This document shows positions 45,606-55,360 of a stretch of 64,000 nucleotides of DNA, piece by piece (position 1 is the stretch's first letter; every line of letters starts with the position of its first letter). This DNA is from an uncultured Roseburia sp. (GTDB lineage Bacteria > Bacillota > Clostridia > Lachnospirales > Lachnospiraceae), in assembly GCA_910584215.1 (NCBI GenBank), contig CAJTYI010000003.1, positions 1 through 64,000 of the forward strand. Reading direction: 5' to 3'. The notes below the pieces were generated by a model. It did no database searches. It was not told where the DNA came from and saw only the letters and a list, made by a program, of their open reading frames with translations. Made by a program: the position numbers and the translations under genes.

Positions 45606-47444
45606 ATGGCTTTTGACGGATTCGTTATCGCTCATCTTGTAGCGGAATTAAACCATACTATATGCAACGCAAAAATCAGTAAAATCGCGCAGCCCGAACA
45701 TGACGAACTGCTGTTTACAATCAAGGGAAACGGAGCGCAGTACCGTCTGGCCATGTCTGCCAGCGCATCGCTGCCGTTTTTGTATCTGACATCAGCAAAT
45801 AAACCGAGTCCGCTCACGGCTCCCAACTTCTGCATGGTGTTGCGCAAACATATCGCAGGCGGCAGAATTACAAAGATTTCTCAGCCCGGTATGGAGCGCA
45901 TCATTCATTTTGAAATCGAGCATCTCGATGAGATGGGCGATCTGTGCACCAAGACGTTGATTGTGGAACTGATGGGAAAACACAGCAATATTATTTTTTG
46001 TAACCAGGATGGCATGATCATCGACAGTATCAAGCACGTCTCGGCCATGATGAGTTCCGTCCGCGAAGTGCTGCCGGGAAGAACCTATGTGCTGCCCGCC
46101 ACGCAGGAGGACAAGTTAGACCCACTGCAGTTGGCGGAAGAATCCTTTATGGAGACCGCGATGAGAAAGCCTGTCAGCATCTACAAGGCAATCTACGGCA
46201 CATACACAGGGGTCAGCCCGATTATGGCCCAGGAAATATGTTTTCGGGCCTCCATCGACGGAGATATGCCCACAAGCGCGCTCACGCCGGACGATAAGAA
46301 GCATCTTTACCACAATTTCTTCTGGCTGATGGAGGATATCAAAAAGCATGACTTTTGTCCCAATATAATCTTAAAAGGGGAAGAACCGCTGGACTTTTTT
46401 GCCGTCGTGCCCACCATGTACCAGATTGCCGTTCCCGATTTTGGCGACGATGAAAAGCGCTTTGTCTGTTCACAGCCGGTCGGCGCGCAGGGCAGTTCTT
46501 TGTCTGTAAAAGAAGAAAATAAATACCGGATGCTGCGCTACCGCTCGATTTCCGCAGTTTTGGAGGAATACTATGCCGCGAAAAACGTATATACCCGCAT
46601 ACGGCAAAAATCCGTCGATCTGCGCAGGGTCGTATCCACAGCGCTCGAGCGCAACCGCAAGAAATTTTCATTACAGGAAAAACAGCTTTCCGACACCGCC
46701 AAGAGAGAAAAATATAAAATATACGGCGAACTGATTCACACCTACGGCTACGGTCTACAGGAGGGTGCGAAAAAACTCGAGGCATTAAACTATTATACCA
46801 ATGAAATGATTACCATACCTCTGGATGAAACGCTCAGCGCCATGGAAAATGCACAGAAGTATTTCGACAAATACGGCAAGCTAAAGCGCACCTACGAGGC
46901 ATTGTCGGAATTGATTGAGCAGACGAAGGCAGAGATCGACCATCTGGAAAGTATCGCCACCTCCCTGGATATTGCCATAAATGAGGACGATCTGGTACAG
47001 ATTAAGGAAGAACTGACGGAATACGGCTATATCAAACGCAGACGTTCCGACAAAAAAGCCAAAACAAAGAGCAAGCCCTTTCACTATATCTCCTCGGACG
47101 GCTATCATATGTATGTGGGAAAAAATAACTATCAGAACGACGAACTGACCTTTAAGTTTGCCACCGGAAATGACTGGTGGTTCCACGCCAAAGGAATGCC
47201 CGGCTCCCATGTGATCGTCAAGACCAACAATGAGGAGGACCTGCCGGACCGCTTATTTGAGGAGGCGGGACAGCTCGCCGGTTACTACTCCAAAGGCCGC
47301 GGCGGCGAAAAGATCGAAATTGATTATTTGCAGCGGAAAAATGTAAAAAAACCAAACGGCAGCGCTCCGGGATTCGTGGTATACTACACAAACTACTCTC
47401 TCACCATCCGCCCGGATATCTCTGCGCTCACGCCGGTAGATTAG
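45606..47444 (+). CDS. rqcH: RqcH/NFACT-family ribosome quality control protein
   Basis: RqcH binds stalled 50S-nascent chain complexes and adds alanine tails so the chain is degraded. The 612 residues show the NFACT-N domain (MAFDGFVIAHLVAELN), a helix-hairpin-helix part, a long coiled coil (about 330-450) and the NFACT-R domain (about 495-600) with DWWFHAKGMPGSHVIV. Older databases call it fibronectin-binding protein. AGGAGG lies about 9 bases before the ATG. The gene converges with the broken LTA-synthase-like gene over a GGGCGC palindrome. Confidence 0.93.
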   Translation: MAFDGFVIAHLVAELNHTICNAKISKIAQPEHDELLFTIKGNGAQYRLAMSASASLPFLYLTSANKPSPLTAPNFCMVLRKHIAGGRITKISQPGMERIIHFEIEHLDEMGDLCTKTLIVELMGKHSNIIFCNQDGMIIDSIKHVSAMMSSVREVLPGRTYVLPATQEDKLDPLQLAEESFMETAMRKPVSIYKAIYGTYTGVSPIMAQEICFRASIDGDMPTSALTPDDKKHLYHNFFWLMEDIKKHDFCPNIILKGEEPLDFFAVVPTMYQIAVPDFGDDEKRFVCSQPVGAQGSSLSVKEENKYRMLRYRSISAVLEEYYAAKNVYTRIRQKSVDLRRVVSTALERNRKKFSLQEKQLSDTAKREKYKIYGELIHTYGYGLQEGAKKLEALNYYTNEMITIPLDETLSAMENAQKYFDKYGKLKRTYEALSELIEQTKAEIDHLESIATSLDIAINEDDLVQIKEELTEYGYIKRRRSDKKAKTKSKPFHYISSDGYHMYVGKNNYQNDELTFKFATGNDWWFHAKGMPGSHVIVKTNNEEDLPDRLFEEAGQLAGYYSKGRGGEKIEIDYLQRKNVKKPNGSAPGFVVYYTNYSLTIRPDISALTPVD

Positions 47445-47460
47445 GGCGCGTAGGCGCCCT
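47443..47460. terminator. Palindrome between rqcH and the LTA-synthase remnant
   Basis: AGGGCGC (47443-47449) and GCGCCCT (47454-47460) pair across 4 bases directly between the two convergent stops. No T-run follows. Confidence 0.45.
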
Positions 47461-48785
47461 CTAATGGAGATAAAAAAAGCTCTCCCTGGTATGCTGCTTA
47501 TCGAAAAGATTATTATATTGTAAAAACTGATACTGCCAAATCTTATCATAACAGGGCGCCGTCTCGTCTCCGACGTTATAGAGCGCTCCATCTTTTGTAA
47601 TATAGCCGTTTTTCGTCAGTACAGGTGCTTCTTCATACAACTCTAAAAGAAACTTCTGATAACCCGTTAAGGGCGCATCCATCAGCTCCATCAGCTTAAC
47701 GCCAAGGTAATTGGGGCTGATTTTGTCGATATGCTGCTCTTCGATCTCGTAATTCGCCCATATTTTAAAGGGAACCTGGTATTTTTGCAGGTAGTTGTCT
47801 TTGTCGCGTTTCATCGAAATATTCGGCTGGTGATCTCCGAAAAATACGACGATCACGGGTTCCTCTTGTTTTTCAAAATAGGTGATTAAATGCTCATACG
47901 CTTCGTCTGTTTTCTTTAACAGATTGAGATAGACCTGCAGATTTAGCATATCCGCATATTTTTTGTTCTTTACGGTAATATCCAGCGGCAGGTTGTCATA
48001 GATTTCCTGGTAGGGACTGTGATTCTGCATCGTCACATTAAACAAAAACAACGGCGTCTGCGCGGAGTGATAATCTTCATATAACGCAATGATTTTATCT
48101 ACATCCGAATAGTCTGAAATATATTTTCTAATCCACTGCGGGTCCTCTACACTATCCTCCAATAAAAAATCGTCAAAGCCCAGCGCCTGGTATGCATTCG
48201 TGCGGTTATACCCCTTGGAATTAAACGGATGGAGTGCCAGGGCATCATGATATCCCATATCTTTTAAATTTCGGATGATAGAAATATGCGGCTCGTCTTT
48301 TTTGAGGTAGGACTGATAGGGAATGGCGCCCTCCGCCACGAAAACAGCACTATTTCCCGTCAAAAATTCATATTCCGTATTAGCGGTTCCGCCTCCATAA
48401 GCAGATACATAAAGTGTTCCATCCACCACGTTATCTGTTAGGCTCCAATAAAACGGCAGCGTATCTTCACTTGTCTTAAGGTGATACAATGAAAATTTAT
48501 TTCCAAAATCAGGAATAAGATAATTGGTGAGCAAATGCTCACAGCCAGCGCAGTCTTTCTTTGTGCCTGATCGGAAAGATAGTTTTTCCAATGAATACAC
48601 CAGACACTGAACATCAAAATTGCGGCCGTCAAAAACACTCTTTTCCAGTTCATGCCTCCGGTCTCACTATACAAAAGTCCCTTACAGCCTATATAGATCA
48701 GTGCGAGTGCCAGACACACATAGCCTACGGTCTCTGTCTTATGAAATTTTTTGCTCCAAAAACACTCGATTTTCATTTGTTTCAT
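47461..48785 (-). pseudogene. LTA-synthase-family sulfatase, frameshifted and deleted
   Basis: Two overlapping minus-strand frames make up a broken lipoteichoic-acid-synthase-like protein. The first (48785-48438) gives only two or three membrane segments, then goes out of frame at about 48500. The second (48600-47461) carries the sulfatase domain from the nucleophile block GGGTANTEYEFLTG through VFFGDHQPN to the end. The stretch that normally holds the remaining membrane segments and the first metal ligands (an NVIVIMNE-type motif) is missing, so there is both a deletion and a frameshift. A working enzyme is very unlikely. Confidence 0.8.
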
Positions 48786-48908
48786 TAAAAATCTTTTATC
48801 CTTTCAACCGTTGCTTTTAACCATTTTTTACATGTTTATTCTCTTTTTCAATGCACATACTAACCTCGGACAAACGAACAGACGGCTTTTTTGGCGCAAG
48901 TTTTTTAA

Positions 48909-48982
48909 CCTGCTGTCAGAAATCCATATTGTTCTTTTTCCCGGACTGCGGCAGACACATATTCATATGTTCTGACAGCAGG
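48909..48982. repeat. 13-bp perfect inverted repeat upstream of the SASP gene
   Basis: CCTGCTGTCAGAA (48909-48921) and its exact complement TTCTGACAGCAGG (48970-48982) enclose 48 bases. The second arm ends about 55 bases before the SASP start. It could shape a leader RNA or serve a regulator; no T-run follows. The rest of 48786-49038 shows no gene. Confidence 0.75.
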
Positions 48983-49038
48983 CGATACACTATAGAAGAC
49001 GAAGCAATTCGTTCAAACATCTAAGGAGGAAGATTACT

Positions 49039-49245
49039 ATGGCAAGGCGTTCATCTAACAGAGCAAGCGTACCAGAAGCACAGAGTGCATTAGACCGTTT
49101 CAAATACGAAGTGGCTAGTGAGATCGGAGTACCTCTCAAAGAGGGTTACAACGGCGATTTGACATCTAAGCAGAATGGTTCTGTCGGGGGCTATATGGTG
49201 AAAAAAATGATCGAAGCCCAGGAGCGACAGATGTCCGGTAAGTAA
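49039..49245 (+). CDS. Small acid-soluble spore protein, alpha/beta type
   Basis: The 68-residue SASP coats DNA in the dormant spore and is degraded at germination. The family core is clear: ALDRFKYEVASEIGVPL, with the GPR protease cut region in RFKYEVA, and GYNGDLTSKQNGSVGGYMVKKMI. AAGGAGGA is 8 bases before the ATG. A sigma-G promoter is expected, but I could not place it reliably. The gene shows that the organism forms spores. Confidence 0.95.
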   Translation: MARRSSNRASVPEAQSALDRFKYEVASEIGVPLKEGYNGDLTSKQNGSVGGYMVKKMIEAQERQMSGK

Positions 49246-49293
49246 ACCACCTAAGAGACAGAAAAACATCGTTTGATATTTTTCCAAAAGCTG

Positions 49294-49326
49294 CCGCAGG
49301 AAGTATTGCACTTCCTGCGGTGGTTT
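49294..49326 (+). terminator. Terminator after the SASP gene
   Basis: An 11-bp perfect stem CCGCAGGAAGT (49294-49304) with ACTTCCTGCGG (49310-49320) and a 5-base loop is followed by TGGTTTTATA. The convergent recG ends here too, so it may serve both strands. Confidence 0.85.
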
Positions 49327-51386
49327 TATAGATTCATCTGACGTCTGTCATCTGTGACATACGAATGTAAATGTAATCTCAGATTCTTGTTATTCTCGTT
49401 CTCCAATTCGGGGTCCTCCTCCAAAAGACAATTAACGGAATCGGAAGCCTGCTGTAATACATAAGCGTCCTGATAGATATCACCCAGCGCGAACTGAAGA
49501 TCACCGGACTGGCGAATGCCAAAAAAATCCCCCGGCCCCCGCAGTTTTAAGTCTTCGCTGGCTATCTTAAACCCGTCGTTGGACTCGTTGAGAATGGCGA
49601 GACGACGCTCTGCGGTCAAGCTGTGCGAACCATTGACCATAATGCAGTAGGACTGCGCGTCGCCTCTGCCCACGCGCCCGCGCAGCTGGTGTAATTGTGC
49701 CAGGCCAAACCGCTCCGCGTTCTCGATCATCATGACGGTTGCATTGGGCACATTGACGCCGACCTCCACAACCGTGGTCGCGACAAGCACCTGTATCTCA
49801 TTTTTCAAAAAGCTTTCCATCACACTGTTTTTTTGTTCCGGTTTCATCTGGCCATGCAGGATACCGAGCGCGATATCCCCCGGCAGGATCGTGCGCAGCT
49901 TTTTTACATAGTCGGTGGCATTTTCCGCCTCGATGCTTTCAGTCTCCTCCACCAGAGGGCAGATGATATACGCTTGATGGCCGTCCTTGACCTCTTTTTC
50001 AATAAACTCATAGGCTTTCGGACGAAAGCGGGTATCTACCACACAATTTTTGACCGGAAGTCTCTTTTTGGGCACCTCGTCCACCACGGATATATCGAGA
50101 TCGCCGTAGAGTATAATCGCCAATGTTCTTGGTATGGGCGTGGCGCTCATGACAAGGATATGTGGATTTGACCCCTTTTTGGCAAAAACTTCTCTCTGGC
50201 GCACGCCGAAACGATGCTGTTCGTCCGTAATCACAAGCGCAAGGTTGTCATAGACCGCTTTTTCCTGAATCAGCGCGTGTGTGCCAATGACCATCGCATT
50301 CTGATAGAGCAAAAGCGCCTCATAGGACATACGTTTTTGTTTGGCTGTCATAGAACCGGTCAGCAGGACAATCGGAATCTTTATGCCAAATTGCTCACAG
50401 AGCGCGCGAAACGTCTCATAATGCTGCCTCGCCAGCACTTCGGTGGGCGCCATAATCGCAGACTGGCAGCCATTGTGCGCGGTATCGGCCATGGCAAGGA
50501 AAGCAATGATCGTCTTGCCGGAACCGACGTCCCCTTGAATCAGCCGCTGCATCACATAGGCTCCGCGCATGTCGCGCTTTATATCTGCCAGCGCCCTGAT
50601 TTGCGCGCTGGTCAGCTCAAATGGCAGTTTCGCGATCAATTCATCGGTAAAATGATCTTCTAAAAAGCGAAACTCATTGATCTCTTTGACACGCTTCTCT
50701 TTCTGATACTGCATGTCCAGAATAAACAGAAAAAATTCGTCAAATACCAGACGTTTACGCGCCGTAATCAGCGTATCCATATCGTCGGGGAAATGAATCT
50801 GCTTGACGGCGTAATTGTATTCACACAATTGATAGCGGTCGCGAATCTTAGACGGCAGATATTCCGTAAAAAGATGTTCTTCCCTTAACACCGCTCGAAT
50901 CGTTTTTGTGATCAGATTGTTGGACACCCCTCCCGTCAGTCCGTAGACAGGAAGAAAGCTTTGTTCCATCGCGGCATATTGTTCTTTGGTGTAAATCGTC
51001 GGCTGCTCCATGGTAAGTTTATTTTTTTTATTGAAGATCTTCCCATAAAATATGTACGTCTCACCCAGGTTCAGCTGATTTTTGATATAGGGCATACGAA
51101 ACCAGATCAGCTCTATTGTCTGTGTCAGCGTGCCAATTGCTGTCACAGTGATCGGCATATTGCGCGCTCTCATCACACAGGGACTTTTGATGATTCTGCC
51201 GATGACTGCCGCCGTCTCTTCCTCCACGGCCTCGTCGACATACTTGGCCTTTGGAAACTGGAGATATGTTTTGGGATAATGAAGGAGTATATCACCCACG
51301 GTGTATACTCCTAATTTTTCAAACAAACTTGCCGTTTTAGCGCCGATACCCTTTACCTGGGTAATCGGCGAATTGCGATCCATCAT
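49326..51386 (-). CDS. recG: ATP-dependent DNA helicase RecG
   Basis: RecG regresses stalled forks and migrates Holliday junctions. The 686 residues have an N-terminal wedge domain with the OB fold (about 60-150), Walker A in GDVGSGKTIIAF, the motif ITDEQHRFGVRQR and the C-terminal helicase lobe with QLRGRVGRG. The ATG at 51386 follows AAGGA by 7 bases; five further in-frame codons upstream are possible. The DAK2-type gene lies upstream on the same strand. Confidence 0.96.
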   Translation of the reverse strand: MMDRNSPITQVKGIGAKTASLFEKLGVYTVGDILLHYPKTYLQFPKAKYVDEAVEEETAAVIGRIIKSPCVMRARNMPITVTAIGTLTQTIELIWFRMPYIKNQLNLGETYIFYGKIFNKKNKLTMEQPTIYTKEQYAAMEQSFLPVYGLTGGVSNNLITKTIRAVLREEHLFTEYLPSKIRDRYQLCEYNYAVKQIHFPDDMDTLITARKRLVFDEFFLFILDMQYQKEKRVKEINEFRFLEDHFTDELIAKLPFELTSAQIRALADIKRDMRGAYVMQRLIQGDVGSGKTIIAFLAMADTAHNGCQSAIMAPTEVLARQHYETFRALCEQFGIKIPIVLLTGSMTAKQKRMSYEALLLYQNAMVIGTHALIQEKAVYDNLALVITDEQHRFGVRQREVFAKKGSNPHILVMSATPIPRTLAIILYGDLDISVVDEVPKKRLPVKNCVVDTRFRPKAYEFIEKEVKDGHQAYIICPLVEETESIEAENATDYVKKLRTILPGDIALGILHGQMKPEQKNSVMESFLKNEIQVLVATTVVEVGVNVPNATVMMIENAERFGLAQLHQLRGRVGRGDAQSYCIMVNGSHSLTAERRLAILNESNDGFKIASEDLKLRGPGDFFGIRQSGDLQFALGDIYQDAYVLQQASDSVNCLLEEDPELENENNKNLRLHLHSYVTDDRRQMNL

Positions 51387-51448
51387 AACTGATTCCTTCA
51401 TACAATAAGCATGTGCCGGCAGATGCCGGCAATCACAATGTGATTGTT

Positions 51449-53167
51449 TTATTCCACCGAAACGACATAATAGTAAATCGGCTGTCCGCCGTCGTTGACC
51501 TCCACCTCGACATCGGGGTACTCTGCGACGATGGCGTCCGCAATCTGCTGTGCGTCTTCCATGGTGGTATCCTCGCCAAAATAGATGCTGACAAGCGAGC
51601 TGTCTTCGTCAATCATCTCGCGCAGCATAGCGAGTACCGTAGGCTTAAGCTCACGACCGACCGCAAGAATCCCGTCGTCACCGATTCCCATATAGTCATC
51701 CTGCCTGATCTCTTTGTCGTCGATCACGGTATCGCGCACGGCGTATGTCACCTGCCCGGTCAAAACATTGCCGATCTCTTCATTCATGCGCGCCTCGTTA
51801 TCTTCCACAGAATTGTCGGGAATAAAATTAATCAGAGCGGTGATGCCCTGCGGTATCGTCTTGGTGGGAATCACAATAATCTGTTTGTCTTCGGCGAGGG
51901 AAGCCGCCTGATTTGCCGCCAAGATAATATTTTTATTGTTCGGCAGGATAAACACGGTCTTTGCATTGACATTCTCGATGGCGTTTAACATATCCTCAGT
52001 ACTCGGATTCATCGTCTGACCGCCCTCGATAATATAATCTACGCCCAGTCCGCGGAAAATTTCGTTAATGCCCTCGCCGATGCTTACGGAGATAAATCCC
52101 ATCTCCTTTGGCGGCTCTGTCGGTTCAACTGCCTTTGCGGTCTCCGCCTTTGGCGCCTCCGCCGGCACACCTGTTCCCTGCATCTCTTTTTCTTTCAGCG
52201 CTGATATCTTTTCGTCGCGCTCTAGCTTCATATTCTCAATGATAATGGTAGTAAGACTTCCGTAAGTGAGCGCTCTCTGCATTGCCATACCAGGGTCATT
52301 GGTATGTACATGCACCTTGACAATCTCATCATCAGCCACCACCACAATCGAATCGCCGATCGTTTCCAGATAATTTTTTAATTCCTGCTCCCTCGCGTCG
52401 GTCATCGGCTTCTCAAGCATAATCAAAAACTGCGTACAGTAAGCAAAGCGTATCTCCTGGCTGGCCTGCGCTTCAATATTATAAGAGCTGCCGCCCTCCT
52501 GCGCCGCTGTGCTGGCCGTGGAAGCAAAGATCGGCGTATGGTCAATCTCCTTGCCCTTTAGCGCATCCAACGCACCCTTAGCGACCTCCATCAGACCCTG
52601 CCCTCCGGAGTCCACCACACCCGCCTGTTTTAATACAGGAAGCATATCCGGGGTCCTGCTGAGCACGAGGTCCCCCTCTTTGATTACTTCCTCTCCAAAG
52701 TAAATCAAATCGTCCGTCTCGTCCGCAAGCTCGGCCGCCCGTATGGCCATCCCTTTGGCGACAGTCAGAATCGTGCCCTCTTTCGGCTTCATAACCGCCT
52801 TATAAGCGGTCTCCACCGCTTTGCGGAACGCGTCGGATAAAATCTGTACGTCAACAGTATCATAGGCGGAGATGACCTTAGAAAATCCACGGAAGAGCTG
52901 AGATAAAATGACACCGGAATTACCTCTGGCTCCGCGCAAAGAACCCGATGAAATTGCTTTTGCCAAAGACTTCATATCCGCTTTCTCAAGCGCCTCGACC
53001 TCTTTGGCCGCAGACAAAATTGTCATTGACATATTGGTACCGGTATCGCCGTCCGGAACCGGGAATACATTCAACTCATTGATCCATTCTTTTTTTGCTT
53101 CCAGATTCCTTGCCCCGGCCAAAAATGCCTTTGCAAGGACTTCCGCATTTATTGATGTGATTTCCAC
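51449..53167 (-). CDS. DAK2-domain protein YloV (FakA-like)
   Basis: The 572-residue protein pairs a DhaL/DAK2 kinase domain (NVFPVPDGDTGTNMSMT at about 28-44, SGNSGVILSQ-like GNSGVILSQL) with a C-terminal DegV-like half (about 330-572). FakA, of the same family, phosphorylates fatty acids held by FakB. I use GTG at 53167, 8 bases after AAGGAGG; a TTG upstream would add seven residues but has no ribosome site. It follows the Asp23 gene by 13 bases, the conserved yloU-yloV order. Confidence 0.92.
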   Translation of the reverse strand: MEITSINAEVLAKAFLAGARNLEAKKEWINELNVFPVPDGDTGTNMSMTILSAAKEVEALEKADMKSLAKAISSGSLRGARGNSGVILSQLFRGFSKVISAYDTVDVQILSDAFRKAVETAYKAVMKPKEGTILTVAKGMAIRAAELADETDDLIYFGEEVIKEGDLVLSRTPDMLPVLKQAGVVDSGGQGLMEVAKGALDALKGKEIDHTPIFASTASTAAQEGGSSYNIEAQASQEIRFAYCTQFLIMLEKPMTDAREQELKNYLETIGDSIVVVADDEIVKVHVHTNDPGMAMQRALTYGSLTTIIIENMKLERDEKISALKEKEMQGTGVPAEAPKAETAKAVEPTEPPKEMGFISVSIGEGINEIFRGLGVDYIIEGGQTMNPSTEDMLNAIENVNAKTVFILPNNKNIILAANQAASLAEDKQIIVIPTKTIPQGITALINFIPDNSVEDNEARMNEEIGNVLTGQVTYAVRDTVIDDKEIRQDDYMGIGDDGILAVGRELKPTVLAMLREMIDEDSSLVSIYFGEDTTMEDAQQIADAIVAEYPDVEVEVNDGGQPIYYYVVSVE

Positions 53168-53180
53168 GTCAAAATCCTCC

Positions 53181-53540
53181 TTAATCAATCACACGTACAC
53201 CTTCTACATAAATATTTAACTTTTTCAGCTCCATACCTGTGAACTCTTCTACTTTATATTTTACGGTTTCGATCAGATTATCCGTCACTGTACTGATGCT
53301 GACGCCGTAAGAGACGATCACATGAAAATCAATGGTAATCTTATTGTCTGCATCTATGGATACGGTTATTCCATGATTCAGATAATCTCTTTTTAATAAT
53401 TTGACAAGTCCGTCTTTCATATTGACAGCAGCCATTCCCACGATACCGAAACACTCAACGGCAACGGAACCGGCATAAGTAGAGATGACATCAGAATCAA
53501 TGATCACTTTTCCCAGTGGAGTCTCCATATGTCCTTTCAT
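53181..53540 (-). CDS. Asp23/Gls24-family envelope stress protein (YloU-like)
   Basis: The 119-residue protein is an Asp23 domain (MIDSDVISTYAGSVAVEC-type start, here VIIDSDVISTYAGSVAVEC; SYGVSISTVTDNLIETVKY near 75). Such proteins sit near the membrane and respond to envelope stress, though the mechanism is unclear. The ATG at 53540 is preceded by AAAGGAG. A -10-like TATAAT at 53584-53589 may be its promoter. It is divergent from rpmB, as is common. Confidence 0.9.
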   Translation of the reverse strand: MKGHMETPLGKVIIDSDVISTYAGSVAVECFGIVGMAAVNMKDGLVKLLKRDYLNHGITVSIDADNKITIDFHVIVSYGVSISTVTDNLIETVKYKVEEFTGMELKKLNIYVEGVRVID

Positions 53541-53651
53541 ATCAAAATGCTCCTTTCAAAGCTTATTGCTTACATTTCTGTATATTATAACCGTTTTTTT
53601 GAAAAATGCATAGTCCTGTTTTCGATTTTTTATATTTTTTTTAAAAACCGC

Positions 53652-53680
53652 TTGCAATCCCATATCGAATCTGCTAGAAT
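53652..53680 (+). promoter_or_regulatory. rpmB promoter
   Basis: TTGCAA (53652-53657) and TAGAAT (53675-53680) are 17 bases apart, about 60 bases before rpmB. Confidence 0.8.
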
Positions 53681-53739
53681 AAACACGTTGTGAGCCTGTA
53701 CATAAGCAGGTTTAGAAAGTTACAGGGAGGTGTAAAGCG

Positions 53740-53925
53740 ATGGCAAAGTGTGCAGTTTGCGGAAAGGGCGCTCATTTTGGCAACAATGTGAGCCATTCTA
53801 ATAGAAAATCAAACAGAATGTGGAAATCAAACATTAGACGTGTAAGCTGTAAAGTAAACGGAACGCCTAAGAAATTGTATGTATGTGCTTCCTGTTTAAA
53901 ATCTGGCAAAGTAGAGCGTGCCTAA
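53740..53925 (+). CDS. rpmB: 50S ribosomal protein L28
   Basis: The 61-residue L28 is a structural protein of the 50S subunit. AKCAVCGKGAHFGNNVSHS and the later YVCASCLKSGKV give the two CxxC pairs of the zinc-binding form. GGGAGGTG precedes the ATG. It is monocistronic, between the promoter at 53652 and the terminator at 53946. Confidence 0.96.
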   Translation: MAKCAVCGKGAHFGNNVSHSNRKSNRMWKSNIRRVSCKVNGTPKKLYVCASCLKSGKVERA

Positions 53926-53945
53926 TTCATTTTTACAATGATTTC

Positions 53946-53984
53946 AAAATCCCCTGCCGCGGTATCCGTGACAGGGGATTTTTA
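53946..53984 (+). terminator. Terminator after rpmB
   Basis: AAAATCCCCTG and CAGGGGATTTT form an 11-bp stem, then TTTAT follows. It can work in both directions. Confidence 0.9.
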
Positions 53985-54454
53985 TATGCGAGGGGAATAG
54001 AACCTCTCCCCTATTCGATTGCGCTGAAAATACGCGGAAGAATCCAGCTTTCGATTCGTTATATCGGTTATCGATATATTTTAATTTGTCTAAATTTGTC
54101 GATAAAGTGACTCTAAAACTACGAAAGACGCAATCCCCTGTTGACACCCATATTTCCGTATCATACCATAGTTATAACATCTAAACATTACCTCAAGCAT
54201 GTCTCTTGTCAATCATCCTATCATATGTATGGAGGTGTTGCCCTTGCAGTTTGTATTCTGTTATTACTCAATTACTAATTCTTTACTTGATCTCTAACGT
54301 TTTTATAGGTATGCTAATCTTCGGAAAGCGGCGGAAATCATGGCATACTTAAAATTAAAAACAGAATCTTGTTTATTGGTTTTGGAAAGGAAAGATCTGC
54401 CATAATAGTAGAATTTTTTGCTTAAGTTTATAAGGCACATCCAGGGTGAAAGTT
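53985..54454. other. 470-bp region without a clear gene
   Basis: No supported gene is seen. AGGGGA and TCCCCT arms (near 53990-54012) form a short hairpin. TTGACA (54141-54146) and TACCAT (54164-54169), 17 bases apart, form a possible plus-strand promoter. Three tiny frames follow: 54225-54278, 54229-54297 (22 residues, hydrophobic) and 54340-54405 (21 residues). None has a strong ribosome site. Confidence 0.5.
54287..54315 (+). promoter_or_regulatory. Possible promoter of the lipoprotein gene
   Basis: TTGATC (54287-54292) and TATGCT (54310-54315) are 17 bases apart. It lies 140 bases before the lipoprotein start. Confidence 0.5.
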
Positions 54455-55255
54455 ATGAAATCAATCCATAGACAACTACTACTGGCAATACTTGGGGGCT
54501 TATGCCTCTCTTGCAGTTGCGGCAACTCCCCCGCTGTAGCTAATATCGGGGATGATACGACACAAAATGCAGCATTCACTGAATCGGAAACTGCCTCTCC
54601 CATGCAGGAGGCGTACAAGGAAACTTCAAGCGAAGGGCTACAGGATGCAATGGAAGAAACAGAATCGATTTGGGATGAAAAACCTTGGGAGAAGATGCGC
54701 TGGCAGAATGCCGTAGCGGTGACGGAACTCTCCCCTGAGGAAATCACATTTGACTATCAGTCCTTTCATTTTCTCAGCGGAATGAGCGTCGACGAAGTCC
54801 AAAAAGCGACCAAACGGGAACTGGACTTTTGGGAATATTGGGGCGACTGCATGATTTACATTGATTCCGAGGATATTGAATATTATTTTCTGACCGAACA
54901 GGACGCACTCTATGGTATGGAATATAAAGCGCCGGATGCCAACGCCGCCCTGTCGCTCGCACAAAATTGTTATGACGAAATGTATGCGCTCTACGGTGAA
55001 AATTATGTCTATCCGGTGCAATGGGAAATTCATGAAATCGAATCCGTGGAAGAAATGGATAAGAATAAGTACAAGGACGCCTATGCTGAGACGTGGCCCG
55101 TATTATACAACAGCAGGATGGAAGAAAAAGTAAAAGATTCCCTGTTGACAGACAAAGTGCGCCTTACCGTGTTTATCCACACACCGGAATATCAGAATCA
55201 GGGTCACTATTCCGTTGGGATTTCTCAAAGTTCCAGCCCACTGGATGCGTTGTAA
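54455..55255 (+). CDS. Lipoprotein of unknown function
   Basis: I do not recognise this 266-residue protein. It has a signal peptide with a lipobox (CLSC, near 20-23), a Ser/Thr/Glu-rich linker (about 25-75) and an acidic, Tyr-rich globular part. No catalytic motif stands out. I use the ATG at 54455, about 6 bases after AGGGTG; a GTG three codons upstream is an alternative. It stands alone between the rpmB region and the hexuronate cluster, with its own promoter candidate and a following palindrome. Confidence 0.7.
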   Translation: MKSIHRQLLLAILGGLCLSCSCGNSPAVANIGDDTTQNAAFTESETASPMQEAYKETSSEGLQDAMEETESIWDEKPWEKMRWQNAVAVTELSPEEITFDYQSFHFLSGMSVDEVQKATKRELDFWEYWGDCMIYIDSEDIEYYFLTEQDALYGMEYKAPDANAALSLAQNCYDEMYALYGENYVYPVQWEIHEIESVEEMDKNKYKDAYAETWPVLYNSRMEEKVKDSLLTDKVRLTVFIHTPEYQNQGHYSVGISQSSSPLDAL

Positions 55256-55308
55256 AGCCTCCGCACTGCGGCTGTAATCCGGTTCAAAAGACTCCCGTCA
55301 TTTATAAA

Positions 55309-55343
55309 TGTAAGAACTGTCCGGCAGACGGGCAGTTCTTACA
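55309..55343. terminator. Palindrome after the lipoprotein gene
   Basis: TGTAAGAACTG and CAGTTCTTACA arms, with CC/GG inside, lie between the convergent lipoprotein and epimerase genes. The following bases are only moderately AT-rich. Confidence 0.55.
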
Positions 55344-55360
55344 TACATCATCCTTCAAAC

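Noticed and set aside
53944..54147. 67-codon minus-strand frame downstream of rpmB
   Set aside because: It begins in low-complexity DNA and ends inside the rpmB terminator; no homology or ribosome site is evident.
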